The translations under genes and the position numbers were made by a program. Source: Hymenobacter lapidiphilus (lineage in GTDB: Bacteria; Bacteroidota; Bacteroidia; Cytophagales; Hymenobacteraceae). Taken from it: DNA of 59,073 bases. Positions within the stretch are counted from its first letter, which is position 1. Every line of letters starts with the position of its first letter. The notes beneath the pieces are model-generated. The model was not told the origin of the DNA. It did not search any database and saw only the letters and a program-made list of their open reading frames with translations. This document shows, in pieces, positions 1-8,869 of the stretch. The DNA is taken from positions 1 through 59,073 of the forward strand of contig NZ_JABKAU010000029.1 of assembly GCF_013377885.1 (NCBI RefSeq), written 5' to 3'.

Positions 1-1161
1 GGTGCCGCAGTTAAAATACTTATCGTGGGCTGATTCGGGGATGAGGCGGAACTGGCTAAGGAGCTTGATGGGCCAGCGGAGGCGGCGGATAAGGGCGTAA
101 TTGTTGGGGTAGGAGCGGAAGGTGGTAGGTGGCGTAGCCACGATTTGCTCGAACTCCTCGCGGCTCAGACCCAGGCGCTTAATGCAGAGGCTGATGACCT
201 TCTCATCCTCGATACTATTGATATGGCGCACTTTCTCCAGCGCATTCAGGCGGCTCATCTGGCCCGAACGCACCAGCGCCGAGTAGTTGAACAGCCGTCG
301 GTCGATGTTGAACTTGGTGCGGTTGAGGTAGTAGATGACGCTCTGGTAAAGGTCGTCGAAGTAGTGGGCACCGGGGTTCACCCAATCGAGCTCCTGCTGC
401 AGCAATTGGTCCACATCGGCGCGCACATAATCGAGGTGGTAGAGCAGCGTGACGGTTTTGATGCGGCGGATGAAGGCGTAGTAGAACATTTCCTTCAGGT
501 CGAGGTGAAAGCCCGGGTCGGCGGGTTTCCAGGGGCGCAGTGGTACCGTGCCGAACTGCTTGTGCACGGCCTTCAGGTACTTGCCGTCGAGGTAGTTCCA
601 GCTTAGCGGCGCAATGCCCTCGGTGCGAAACGACTGGCCGATAATGATGCGCTGAATCCCTTCTTTGGCAGCCACACCGTAGAGGGCCGTGGCAATGCCC
701 ACATCGGTGCCTTCCTCCATATCGGGCACCGAGGCCTTCAGGAAAGCAATTTTAAGGTCTTTGGATTCGCGCCAGTCGGAGGTGATGGTGCGCATTTCCA
801 CGCCCAGCTTGCGGCAGGCCTTGGCCATGTTCTCGCCGGCTATGGGGTTACCAAAACCGTCGTTGAAATGCACGGCCAGCGGGCGAAGCCCCAGCTTTAC
901 TACGCAGTACCAGAGCGTAAACGACGAGTCGCGGCCCCCGCTAACACCCAGCACGCAGTCGTAACGTTTGCCCCGGCCCTGGCGCTTCATGTCGGCCGTT
1001 AGGGCCTCTATATGCCGTTCTCCAGCCTCGCCCAGTGGGCAGGCGCGGTCCATTTTGTCGTGCAGCGCGCAAAAATTACACTCGCCCCGGGCATCAAAAC
1101 GGATGCCGGGTACGGTCGTGTCCATGATACAGCGGTTGCACTGCTGGTAAAGGTCAGCCAT
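1..1161 (-). CDS. N-acetyl sugar amidotransferase (WbpG/PseA-like), 3' end beyond window
   Basis: The gene reads leftward from the ATG at 1161 with no stop before base 1, so it is cut by the window edge (387 codons visible). The N-terminus has paired cysteines, CNRC at residues 8-11 and CNFC about 20 residues later, followed by an ATP-pyrophosphatase P-loop, SGGRDSS, near residue 74. This layout is that of the N-acetyl sugar amidotransferase family (WbpG, PseA), which uses ATP and ammonia to convert an acetamido group of a nucleotide sugar into an acetamidino group for O-antigen or flagellar glycans. WbpG normally receives ammonia from a HisH-type glutaminase; none is visible here, but a nitrilase-family gene lies 52 bp upstream in the same orientation and probably shares its transcript. 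The family assignment is strong; the exact sugar substrate is unknown. Confidence 0.85.
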   Translation of the reverse strand, partial: MADLYQQCNRCIMDTTVPGIRFDARGECNFCALHDKMDRACPLGEAGERHIEALTADMKRQGRGKRYDCVLGVSGGRDSSFTLWYCVVKLGLRPLAVHFNDGFGNPIAGENMAKACRKLGVEMRTITSDWRESKDLKIAFLKASVPDMEEGTDVGIATALYGVAAKEGIQRIIIGQSFRTEGIAPLSWNYLDGKYLKAVHKQFGTVPLRPWKPADPGFHLDLKEMFYYAFIRRIKTVTLLYHLDYVRADVDQLLQQELDWVNPGAHYFDDLYQSVIYYLNRTKFNIDRRLFNYSALVRSGQMSRLNALEKVRHINSIEDEKVISLCIKRLGLSREEFEQIVATPPTTFRSYPNNYALIRRLRWPIKLLSQFRLIPESAHDKYFNCGT

Positions 1162-1213
1162 TCAAAAGGGGGTAAGGGAAATCGGTGCGATAAATAGTTG
1201 GGAGGCCCGGCGG

Positions 1214-2176
1214 CTAACGGGCGGGGGCAGGCAGGGCATCGAACTGAAAGCCCTTTCGGGCCAGCATCTGCCCGATCTGAGTGCCCTGCTCGGGGCGTAC
1301 CGGCCGGGGCAAATCGGCCACCACGAGCTGACCGGCAAACTCGTTGAATACGCCCTGGGCCCGGATGCCGCCTGCATCAACGGCCAGTGAGCAGCCGATA
1401 CTCTTCTTGCCCTCGTAGGGCCCGCCCACGATGTAGCCCACCGATGTGGTGCCTACCACGCTCACGTTATACAGCTGAGCCAGAATAGAATAAGGCTTAA
1501 TCCACTTCTCGTCGTAGGGGTCGTGCTCCTCCGTGATGGAGTAGTCCACCGTCCAGGACGAGGGCGAGAGGATGAACTCGGCTCCCATGCGGGCCAGCGT
1601 ATGGCCGATGGCCAGGCCGTCGAGGAAGTTGTCGGCGCAGATGTTGACGCCGATTTTGCCCAGCGGCGTATCCACCACATTCAGCGTCTGGCCCACGGCA
1701 TAGAAGGGGAATTCAACTTCGAGTAGGTTGATTTTGTGGTACTTGCAGATGATGTTGCCGGCCGGGTTGATGAGCAGGGCGGCGTTGTAGTTCCGCCCGT
1801 CGGGCGCGCGCTCGGTGAGGCCGGCGCACACGTAGAGGCCGTGCTGGCGGGCGGCCTGGCAGAGGCGGTCGGAGTAGAGGCCGGGAATGGGTTGGGCCTC
1901 GGTGAGGGCGCTGGGGTGGGTCCAGGCAAAATCGAGGGTTTCGGGCAGCAGCACCAGCTCGCAGCCCTGGGCGGCGGCATCGGCCACCATCTGCTCGGCC
2001 CTGACCAGGTTACGCTCGGGCTCACCGCCCTCTACCAACAGCTGGCCCAGGCCCACGCGTAGCGAGCCGGCAAACGCGGGAACAGCAGCAACGGGCACCG
2101 GAGCAGACGTTGTGGCAACGGCCGGCTGCAAAGCAGAGCGGGACACCGACGCTTTACGAAGCGAAAAAAAGGCCAT
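1214..2176 (-). CDS. Carbon-nitrogen hydrolase (nitrilase superfamily)
   Basis: The protein carries the complete nitrilase-superfamily triad: Glu in LLPET, Lys in KYHKINL and Cys in NICADNF. Members hydrolyse amides or nitriles through a Cys thioester, and in glutamine-dependent NAD synthetase the same fold serves as the glutaminase. The start is uncertain. I use the ATG at 2176 (MAFFSLRKAS, 320 residues), but an ATG at 2197 and a GTG at 2212 are also in frame. About 35 low-complexity residues precede the catalytic domain and do not look like a clear signal peptide. It lies 52 bp upstream of the sugar amidotransferase, so a role in supplying ammonia to that enzyme is an attractive inference, not shown by sequence. 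Otherwise it could be a stand-alone amidase. Confidence 0.85.
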   Translation of the reverse strand: MAFFSLRKASVSRSALQPAVATTSAPVPVAAVPAFAGSLRVGLGQLLVEGGEPERNLVRAEQMVADAAAQGCELVLLPETLDFAWTHPSALTEAQPIPGLYSDRLCQAARQHGLYVCAGLTERAPDGRNYNAALLINPAGNIICKYHKINLLEVEFPFYAVGQTLNVVDTPLGKIGVNICADNFLDGLAIGHTLARMGAEFILSPSSWTVDYSITEEHDPYDEKWIKPYSILAQLYNVSVVGTTSVGYIVGGPYEGKKSIGCSLAVDAGGIRAQGVFNEFAGQLVVADLPRPVRPEQGTQIGQMLARKGFQFDALPAPAR

Positions 2177-2267
2177 AGGCGGGCAGGGAAAACGCATAAA
2201 TGGCAGTAGCACGGTGCAAAGCAGGTTCTGACCGTAAGCGCCACATTAAAATATGCTAGTCAAGCCC

Positions 2268-2275
2268 CAAAAATA
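2268..2275 (-). promoter_or_regulatory. Predicted -7 element for the leftward nitrilase operon
   Basis: On the minus strand this reads TATTTTTG, a perfect TAnnTTTG. A TTG-like -33 (CAA at 2293-2295 on the plus strand) is 17 bp away, slightly close. It faces the valS promoter, so the 150-bp gap is a divergent promoter region. Confidence 0.5.
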
Positions 2276-2335
2276 AACAATGAACACCGATGCAACATTG
2301 CGGAGGGCTGTAAATAACGTTGTGCGGTTGCCACG

Positions 2336-2367
2336 TTTCCGGCCCCGGCCCGAAATAGCTACTTTTG
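2336..2367 (+). promoter_or_regulatory. Predicted valS promoter
   Basis: TTTC at 2336-2339 and TACTTTTG at 2360-2367 are separated by 20 bp, fitting the Bacteroidota TTTG-N19-21-TAnnTTTG pattern. A start site near 2373 gives a leader of about 28 nt before the ATG at 2401. This argues against the TTG at 2365, which lies inside the -7 element. Confidence 0.65.
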
Positions 2368-2400
2368 CGCTCATATCCGCCCCTGTTTTTACTCCGACCG

Positions 2401-5097
2401 ATGACCATCGCCAAAACCTATACCCCCGCCGACGTTGAAGCCAAATGGTATCAGCGCTGGCAGGAGCAGGGCTTTTTCAAAGCCAAGGCTAACCCCCGCA
2501 AGCAGCCCTACTCAGTCGTGATTCCGCCACCCAATGTAACGGGCGTGCTGCACATGGGCCATATGCTCAACAATACCATTCAGGATGTGCTGGTGCGTCG
2601 CGCCCGCATGCAGGGCTTCGAGGCCTGCTGGGTGCCCGGCACCGACCACGCCTCGATTGCCACCGAAGCCAAAGTAGTAGCGCTGCTGAAAGAGCAGGGT
2701 ATCGAGAAAAAGGACCTCACCAGGGAGCAGTTTCTGGAGCATGCCTTCGCCTGGAAGGAAAAGTACGGCGGCATTATTCTGGAGCAGCTCAAGCAGCTGG
2801 GCGCCTCCTGCGACTGGGACCGGACCCGCTTCACGATGGAGCCGGCCCTGACCGATGCGGTGCTGCGCGTGTTCGTTGACCTGCACCAGAAGGGCCTCAT
2901 TTATCGCGGCGTGCGCATGGTGAACTGGGACCCGCTGGGCCAAACCGCGTTGTCCGACGAGGAAGTAATCCCGAAGGACGTAATGGCCAAGATGTACCAT
3001 TTGCGGTACGAGCTTTCAGCTGAAAGCTTAGAGCTGTTAGCTAATAGCTCTCCGTCGAACGAAGCTAACAGCCAACAGCTTTCAGCTAATACCTTGGTTA
3101 TCGCTACTTCCCGCCCGGAAACCATTATGGCCGACGTGGCGGTGGCGGTGAACCCGAACGACTCCCGGTATCAGCACCTGATTGGGCAGAAGCTGCGGAT
3201 TCCGCTGCTGGGCCGCGAAATCCCGGTTATTGCCGACGAGTACGTGAGCATCGATTTCGGAACCGGGGCGCTGAAAGTGACGCCGGCTCACGATTTGAAC
3301 GACTACGAGCTGGGCGTGAAGCACAATCTGCCCGTTATCGACATTCTCAATAACGACGGCACGCTGAATGATAAAGCGGTGCTGTACGTGGGCCAGGAGC
3401 GGTTTGCGGCCCGCCGCAACATTGTGAAAGACCTAGAGGAGGCCGGCCACCTGGTGAAAGTGGAGGAGTACGCCAGCATCGTGCAGACGTCGGAGCGCAC
3501 CAAGGCCGTAATTGAGCCGCGGCTGAGCATGCAGTGGTTCATGAAGATGGAGCACCTGGCCAAGCCCGCGCTGGAGGTAGTCGAAAACGACACCGTGCAG
3601 CTGCACCCGGCCAAGTTCAAGAACACCTACCGGGTCTGGATGGAGAACGTGCGCGACTGGTGCATCTCGCGCCAGCTGTGGTGGGGCCAGCAGATTCCGG
3701 CTTACTACCTGCCCGACGGCACGTACGTGGTGGCCCTCACGCCTGATGAGGCGCTAACCCAGGCCCGCCGCCAGACCGGCAACGAGGCGCTGACGGCCGC
3801 CGATTTGCGCCAGGATGAGGACGTGCTCGATACCTGGTTTTCGTCGTGGTTATGGCCGATTTCAGTGTTCGATGGGTTTGCCGACCCCGATAATGCCGAC
3901 GTCAACTATTTTTACCCCACCAACGACCTCGTAACGGGCCCCGATATCCTGTTTTTCTGGGTGGCCCGCATGATTATGGCCGGCCTGGAGTTCCGCAAGG
4001 AGGTGCCGTTCAAAAATGTGTACCTGACAGGCATCGTGCGCGACACCCAGGGCCGCAAGATGAGCAAGCAGCTCGGCAACTCGCCCGACCCGCTCGACCT
4101 GATTGCCCAGTTCGGGGCCGATGGCGTGCGTACCGGCATGCTGTTCTCGGCCCCGGCCGGCAACGATTTGCTCTATGATGAGAAACTGGTGGAGCAGGGC
4201 CGCAACTTCACCAACAAGCTCTGGAACGCTTTCCGCCTGAGCAAGGGCTGGGAGGTGGATGCCGAGTTGCCCTTCGTGAACGACAAGGCCGTGGAGTGGT
4301 TCGGTGCTCGTTTGCAGGCCGCCATTGCCGAAATGGACGAGCACTTCGCCAAGTTCCGGATTTCGGATGCACTGATGACGGTGTATAAGCTGGTCTGGGA
4401 CGACTACTGCTCGGTGTACCTGGAGATGATTAAGCCCGCCTACCAGGCCCCCATCGACCCCGAAACGTTGCGCCATACCAGCGCCTACCTCGAAACGCTG
4501 TTGCGCCTGCTGCACCCGTTTATGCCTTTCATCACGGAGGAAATCTGGCACGAGCTGAAGGAGCGCGGCCCGAAAGAGTACGCCTGCGTGGCCGCCTGGC
4601 CCAAGCCCCAGCCCGTGGCCGATGCGCCCGCCCTGCTGGCCCGCATGGCCCAGGCGCTGGAAATCGTGGGCGGCGTGCGCACCATCCGCAACCAGAAGGG
4701 CCTCGGCCCCAACAAGCCCCTCACGCTGGCCGCCAAAACCACCGACGCCACCCTGCAAACGCTGCTCACCGACTACGCTGGCATCATCCGCAAGCTGGCC
4801 GCCCTCACCGATATTTCGGTGGTAGAGGCTACTCCGGCGGCGGCCGTGGGCTTCGTGGCCGGCGGGGCCGAGTTCTTCGTGCCCCTCGAAGGTCAGATTG
4901 ACCTCGGGGCCGAAAAGGAGCGCCTGACCAAAGAGCTGGAGTACGCCCAGGGCTTCCGCGACTCGGTGGGCAAAAAGCTGAGCAACGAGAAGTTCGTGGC
5001 CAACGCCAAGCCCGAACTGGTAGAGCGCGAGCGGCAGAAGCTAGCCGATGCCGAAGCCCAGATTGCTGCGTTAGAGCAGCAGCTGGCGGGTCTGTAG
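2401..5097 (+). CDS. valS: Valine--tRNA ligase with an in-frame palindromic insert
   Basis: This class I aminoacyl-tRNA synthetase charges tRNA-Val in the cytoplasm. The HIGH motif is HMGH at residues 51-54, KMSKQ lies at 553-557, the CP1 editing domain lies between them (TSRPET near 235, DYELG further on), and a C-terminal coiled coil of about 65 residues is typical of ValS. The start is the ATG at 2401, just after a good promoter; the protein is 898 residues, slightly shorter than E. coli ValS. Residues 205-230, between LRYE and TLVIATSRPET at the entry to the editing domain, are a Ser/Ala/Asn/Leu-rich stretch not expected there. They are encoded by an inverted repeat (3011-3090, separate entry). 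The reading frame stays open, so the enzyme should be functional. Confidence 0.97.
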   Translation: MTIAKTYTPADVEAKWYQRWQEQGFFKAKANPRKQPYSVVIPPPNVTGVLHMGHMLNNTIQDVLVRRARMQGFEACWVPGTDHASIATEAKVVALLKEQGIEKKDLTREQFLEHAFAWKEKYGGIILEQLKQLGASCDWDRTRFTMEPALTDAVLRVFVDLHQKGLIYRGVRMVNWDPLGQTALSDEEVIPKDVMAKMYHLRYELSAESLELLANSSPSNEANSQQLSANTLVIATSRPETIMADVAVAVNPNDSRYQHLIGQKLRIPLLGREIPVIADEYVSIDFGTGALKVTPAHDLNDYELGVKHNLPVIDILNNDGTLNDKAVLYVGQERFAARRNIVKDLEEAGHLVKVEEYASIVQTSERTKAVIEPRLSMQWFMKMEHLAKPALEVVENDTVQLHPAKFKNTYRVWMENVRDWCISRQLWWGQQIPAYYLPDGTYVVALTPDEALTQARRQTGNEALTAADLRQDEDVLDTWFSSWLWPISVFDGFADPDNADVNYFYPTNDLVTGPDILFFWVARMIMAGLEFRKEVPFKNVYLTGIVRDTQGRKMSKQLGNSPDPLDLIAQFGADGVRTGMLFSAPAGNDLLYDEKLVEQGRNFTNKLWNAFRLSKGWEVDAELPFVNDKAVEWFGARLQAAIAEMDEHFAKFRISDALMTVYKLVWDDYCSVYLEMIKPAYQAPIDPETLRHTSAYLETLLRLLHPFMPFITEEIWHELKERGPKEYACVAAWPKPQPVADAPALLARMAQALEIVGGVRTIRNQKGLGPNKPLTLAAKTTDATLQTLLTDYAGIIRKLAALTDISVVEATPAAAVGFVAGGAEFFVPLEGQIDLGAEKERLTKELEYAQGFRDSVGKKLSNEKFVANAKPELVERERQKLADAEAQIAALEQQLAGL
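3011..3090. repeat. Palindromic element inside the valS reading frame
   Basis: Arms 3018-3042 and 3063-3087 are inverted copies, 21 of 25 bases matching, around a 20-base spacer. The stretch 3011-3028 (AGCTTTCAGCTGAAAGCT) is itself a perfect 18-bp palindrome. The unit is rich in AGCT tetramers, like the intergenic inverted repeat between lpxD and lpxC (23449-23564). It encodes residues 205-230 of ValS without disturbing the frame. Confidence 0.8.
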
Positions 5098-5105
5098 ATC
5101 AGGTG

Positions 5106-5158
5106 GTTAAACACAAACGGCCGGTTGCTCCTTGAGCAACCGGCCGTTTGTGTTTAAC
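5106..5158 (+). terminator. valS terminator hairpin
   Basis: A perfect 25-bp stem (5106-5130 with 5134-5158) closes on a three-base CTT loop, 9 nt after the valS stop codon. The stem ends in TGTGTTTAAC. Confidence 0.85.
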
Positions 5159-5220
5159 TGGAATTTTGGGGTGTTGGGCGAAGACGAAGGATATTATCGC
5201 GACAGTACTATATATTGGAT

Positions 5221-7059
5221 GTGGTGAAAAGCTTCCTCCTCGCCCTTGCGTATTGCCTATGCCTGGCTGGTCCGGCGTGGGCGGGTGGGCCCAGCGCCCG
5301 CGCCGATAGTCTGCTCCGGCAGCTGGCCAACTCGCGCCCTGACACCAGCCGGGTAAACCTGCTGATTGTGCTGGCCTGGAATCGGACCGACGATAACCCC
5401 GTGGCCGCAATCCGCTATGCGCAGCGGGGCCGGCGGCTGGCCCACTCGCTAAACTTTACCCGGGGCGAATGCCGCTCGATGCTGATATTGGGCTGGGCTT
5501 TTCTGCGCAGCGGTAACTACCCTACGGCCGTGCAATCGATGCAGGCGGCGCGGCGGCTGGCAGAGCAGGCTAACTACCAGGGCGGCCAGATTCATGCCGA
5601 CAATGGCCTGGGTTATGCGCATCTGGAGCAGGGTAGCCCCCGGCTGGCGCTGCGCTACTTTTTTCGGTCGGTGCGCCGGGCGCAGTCTATCGATGATAAA
5701 GTGTTGCTGACGCCTGTTCCGGGTAATATCGGCCAGGCCTATCTGCAGCTAAACCAACTCGACTCGGCTTTTCGCTATGCCACCTGGGGCTACCGGCTCG
5801 ACTTGCAGCAAGGCGACTGGCACAGCGAAATTGGAGATTTGGCGCTGCTGGGCGACGTTGCGGCGCAGCGTGGCCACCCCGAGCAGGCTCGCCTCTATTA
5901 CCGGCGTTGCATAGCGCGGGCCCAGGCGCGGCCAGTGTCGTATGCGCTGTGTCAGGCCTGGCTGGGACTGGCCCGTCTGGCCTGGCAGCAGAATCAGGCA
6001 GACTCGGCGCTGATGTATGCCCATCGGGCCCTGGACGCCAGCCAGGCCGGCGGTTACGCGAAGGGTGTTCTCATCGCCAGCGAAGTGCTGGCCGATCAGT
6101 ATGAGGCCCGCGGCGATACGGCCAGTGCCTTCGCGCACCTGCACCGGGCCAGCACCACTACCGGCCGGCTGTTTAGTCTCAACCGCCAGGTGCAGGTCCA
6201 GGCCCTCGAGTTCAGCGAGCAGCTCCGCCGGCAGGAGCGGGGCGATGAGTTGCGGCAGCAGCAGGCGCAGCGACGGCAAAACCTGCTGCTGGGTAGCCTG
6301 CTGGTACTTCTGATCGGTGCCGGGGTGGGCTACCTGCTCATTGGCCGGCAGCACCTGCGCCGCGAGGTGGCGCTGGTGCAGGACCGCCAGCAGCTGGAGC
6401 GGCACTACGCGGGCGAAATCCTGCAGGTGGAGGAAAAAGAGCGCCGCCGGGTGGGAGCCGACCTGCACGACGGCGTGGGCCAGCTGCTGTGTGCCGCGCA
6501 CATGAACCTAGCCGCTCTACAGCAGCAACTTTTCCTCACCAACCCCCAGCACCAGTCGCTGCTCGCCACGGCCGTAGCCACTGTCGATGAGTCGGTGCGC
6601 GAAATCCGGAGTATTTCGCACGGACTGGCGCCGGTGGCATTGCTGGAGCAAGGGCTGGTCCCAGTGGTCCAGCAACTACTAGTCCGCCTGCGCCACTCGA
6701 CTCCGGGGCTGGATGTGCGCCTGCATACGGCGGGCCTGCCGGGGCCGGGGCTAACGGTTGCGGTTCAGGCGCAGGTGTACCGCATACTGCAGGAGGCCGT
6801 GCAGAATGTACTGCGCCACGCCGAAGCCACGGAACTGACCGTGCAGTTGCTGGGCACCGGCATCGACCTGACGCTGATGGTGGAGGACAACGGCCGAGGC
6901 TTCGGGCCGAAGCCGGTTGAGGGCCTGGGCCTGCACAACATCCGGCTGCGGGCCCGCTACCTCAACGCCCGCCTGGAAATTGATTCACGGCCTGGCCACG
7001 GCACTATCCTCACGCTGCTCGTACCGCTGGAAGCTCCGCCACCTCCTGCGGCGGCCTAA
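5221..7059 (+). CDS. TPR-containing sensor histidine kinase (HisKA_3/HATPase_c)
   Basis: A membrane-anchored two-component sensor. Order of parts: a probable signal peptide (VKSFLLALAYCLCL then AWAGG), a periplasmic region of TPR-like helical pairs to about residue 320, a coiled coil, one membrane helix at about 354-375 (LLLGSLLVLLIGAGVGYLL), a HisKA_3 dimerisation helix with phospho-acceptor H416 in ADLHDGVGQ, and a HATPase domain with the N-box (LQEAVQNVLRHA) and DNGRGFG. No ATG is available. I use the GTG at 5221, but GTG 5224 and TTG 5215 are possible. Such kinases usually signal to LuxR-type regulators; none lies next to it, so the partner is unknown. The last 402 bp before and after its stop codon are duplicated at 8870-9271. 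Confidence 0.88.
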   Translation: MVKSFLLALAYCLCLAGPAWAGGPSARADSLLRQLANSRPDTSRVNLLIVLAWNRTDDNPVAAIRYAQRGRRLAHSLNFTRGECRSMLILGWAFLRSGNYPTAVQSMQAARRLAEQANYQGGQIHADNGLGYAHLEQGSPRLALRYFFRSVRRAQSIDDKVLLTPVPGNIGQAYLQLNQLDSAFRYATWGYRLDLQQGDWHSEIGDLALLGDVAAQRGHPEQARLYYRRCIARAQARPVSYALCQAWLGLARLAWQQNQADSALMYAHRALDASQAGGYAKGVLIASEVLADQYEARGDTASAFAHLHRASTTTGRLFSLNRQVQVQALEFSEQLRRQERGDELRQQQAQRRQNLLLGSLLVLLIGAGVGYLLIGRQHLRREVALVQDRQQLERHYAGEILQVEEKERRRVGADLHDGVGQLLCAAHMNLAALQQQLFLTNPQHQSLLATAVATVDESVREIRSISHGLAPVALLEQGLVPVVQQLLVRLRHSTPGLDVRLHTAGLPGPGLTVAVQAQVYRILQEAVQNVLRHAEATELTVQLLGTGIDLTLMVEDNGRGFGPKPVEGLGLHNIRLRARYLNARLEIDSRPGHGTILTLLVPLEAPPPPAAA

Positions 7060-7103
7060 TTTACGGCTTGGTCCGGCAGTTGACAGCGGCCAGCTGGCCG
7101 CCA
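6702..7103 (+). repeat. Long direct repeat, copy 1 (kinase 3' end)
   Basis: This 402-bp segment, covering most of the HATPase domain and 44 bp after the stop codon, is repeated at 8870-9271 with one base difference (6712 G versus 8880 A). A further 76 bp (7179-7254 versus 9343-9418) match with two differences after a diverged linker of about 75 bp. Confidence 0.95.
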
Positions 7104-7178
7104 ACCGGTCGGCTTCGCTGTCCGGCAGTTTTTCTGCCCGATATCCACTCCTATGCATCTGCCCCTGTAGTGGTCGTT

Positions 7179-7254
7179 AAGGTCCACGCGCTCGTCTCGC
7201 CGTTTGGTATCAAACCGACATTATTACTGGCGCAATGAGCGCGAAAGACTGGCC
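7179..7254 (+). pseudogene. Remnant of S9A peptidase 5' end (copy 1)
   Basis: Read in one frame this stretch resembles the N-terminus of the intact peptidase at 10659 (HALVSPFG), and after a shift YYW, ERE. A 2-bp deletion relative to the intact gene breaks the frame, and homology ends at about 7254, followed by unrelated sequence. It is a truncated, non-functional gene end. Confidence 0.7.
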
Positions 7255-7659
7255 GTTACTAACTGCCTTGACGCAGGAAACGTCTGCTACAATACCATAT
7301 CCCCATTGGGCTTTGCTCTGCTGGTCGCCAAGCAGTTCTTCGCGTTACTGTCTTTGGTTGTCCTCTCGTCTTGGTCTGTAGTCCGCAACTTGAGCTAGTT
7401 ATGGCAGTTGCGCACGCGGTAGGTATGCTGTAAAGACAGAACATTTTGTGTCTCTTTGTTGAACTTGCGTGCGTATAGCGGTTTCACGAACCGTAGGTGC
7501 CCGATGTAAAATCGTGTATTCGCGTCTCCTTGTTGAATGAAACTGTGCAGGCAGCGCGACCAGCAAGATGCGAATAGTCGTCGCTACATCAGACGGGTTA
7601 CACCGTTTACGAAACCGCTATATCTGTCTTAATGATGACTTAGCCCACTGATTTACCGT
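7255..7659. other. Gene-free insert segment with 12-bp inverted repeats
   Basis: No convincing gene was found in these 405 bases. The sequence TATAGCGGTTTC at 7474-7485 recurs inverted at 7611-7622, enclosing 125 bp. Two similar stretches, GTCTCTTTGTTGAA and GTCTCCTTGTTGAA, lie inside or beside this interval. The composition is less GC-rich than the surroundings. It may be the remains of a small mobile element that arrived with the next gene. Confidence 0.4.
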
Positions 7660-8832
7660 ATGAAATCATTGATTTTTTACCCGTTTTTAGTAATTTATTT
7701 ACTGATAAATTCATTGTTTATATATAAATACGGGCTCCGGTACGGAAATAGTTATATTCCACATGTGCTTGTATTATACAGCTGTGTAATAATAGCTTTG
7801 CCATTATTTTTAAAAAAGATACCTTTTTCAAAAATATCTTTTTTTTCAATTTCCGTATTAGCTTTTTTTGCAAGTCTGTTAATCAATCTTACCGTTGATG
7901 GTAATAATCTGAATGTGGACCGTTGGTCGGCGATGGATGTTTCGCTGGCGGCGTTGTTGCACGGCGAGTATCCCTACTCGGCAGTAGACCATTTAAACGG
8001 GCGTAGCTCCAATCTGCCCGCGCTCTTGCTGATTGGGCTGCCGGGTTATCTACTGGGTGATGTTGGTTTCTTGCAGTCGCTTTCTTTTGCGTTCTTTATC
8101 TATATTCTGTTTCAAACTCTGGAAACGTATCAGGCCCGGCTCATAGGATTGTTGCTGCTGACAGGTTCGAGCGCCTGGCTCTGGGAGGTAGTGACTAAGA
8201 GCGACCTGATGAGTAATTTTATACTTCTGCTTGGTTTTATCGTATTATGGCAAAAAAAGAATGCCGGGCATATAACCCGGCGTTCTTTTCTGGTGGGTGG
8301 TCTGGCTGGTTTTATGTTTTACACGCGGCTGATTTCGTTTATTCCGTTGACGATTTTTTTGTTTCAGGATTTTGTGCAGCTGCCGTTACGCAAAAAGATG
8401 TCATTTCTTGCCGCGTCTTTGGGCGTTATTGTTTTACTCACGCTCGTAGTATTCAAAAATTGCCCGAGCATGGCCGTGTTCAAGGAAAATAATCCGTTTA
8501 CGCTACAAAACAGGCAGCTGCCCCTGCTAGTCAGCGCGGGCACGTTGCTGCTACCTTTGTTTTTTTCCCAGAAAAGTATACCGCTACCTACGCTAATGCG
8601 GCGTTGCATTGTATTGATTCTGCTTCCCGTACTGCTCGCTTTTTTGTCTTCATGGCTGAAAAATGGTTTCCACAGCATCATTCACGAGTCGGCGTTTGAT
8701 ATTAGCTATTTCAATTTCGTGACCCCTTTCGTCATATACTACTTGGCCCTTGCCTTCGAGCAACAGCTGGCGGCTACCGCCCAAGTGAGTCCGGTACCAA
8801 CACAAACCTTACGTTTTCATCGGCCCGCCTGA
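7660..8832 (+). CDS. Multi-spanning membrane protein, GT-C glycosyltransferase-like
   Basis: The 390-residue product is strongly hydrophobic, with about ten predicted membrane helices. A conserved-looking loop near residues 85-110 (DRWSAMD, LHGEYPYSA, NGRSSNLP) resembles acidic loops of GT-C/GT87-type integral membrane glycosyltransferases, but I cannot assign a function. The first 270 bp are markedly AT-rich (runs of T and A, TTA and ATA codons), unlike all neighbours, which suggests recent transfer. The gene sits exactly between the two copies of the 402-bp direct repeat, so it arrived with, or was trapped by, the event that created the duplication. No partner genes are nearby. The start is the first ATG after a stop-rich region. 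Confidence 0.7.
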   Translation: MKSLIFYPFLVIYLLINSLFIYKYGLRYGNSYIPHVLVLYSCVIIALPLFLKKIPFSKISFFSISVLAFFASLLINLTVDGNNLNVDRWSAMDVSLAALLHGEYPYSAVDHLNGRSSNLPALLLIGLPGYLLGDVGFLQSLSFAFFIYILFQTLETYQARLIGLLLLTGSSAWLWEVVTKSDLMSNFILLLGFIVLWQKKNAGHITRRSFLVGGLAGFMFYTRLISFIPLTIFLFQDFVQLPLRKKMSFLAASLGVIVLLTLVVFKNCPSMAVFKENNPFTLQNRQLPLLVSAGTLLLPLFFSQKSIPLPTLMRRCIVLILLPVLLAFLSSWLKNGFHSIIHESAFDISYFNFVTPFVIYYLALAFEQQLAATAQVSPVPTQTLRFHRPA

Positions 8833-8869
8833 GCTTGCTGGACTGGGGCTTGCCTACGCATCTGCCATA

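Noticed and set aside
2365..2400. Upstream TTG start for valS
   Set aside because: The TTG lies inside the predicted -7 promoter element, and the ATG at 2401 fits family alignments.
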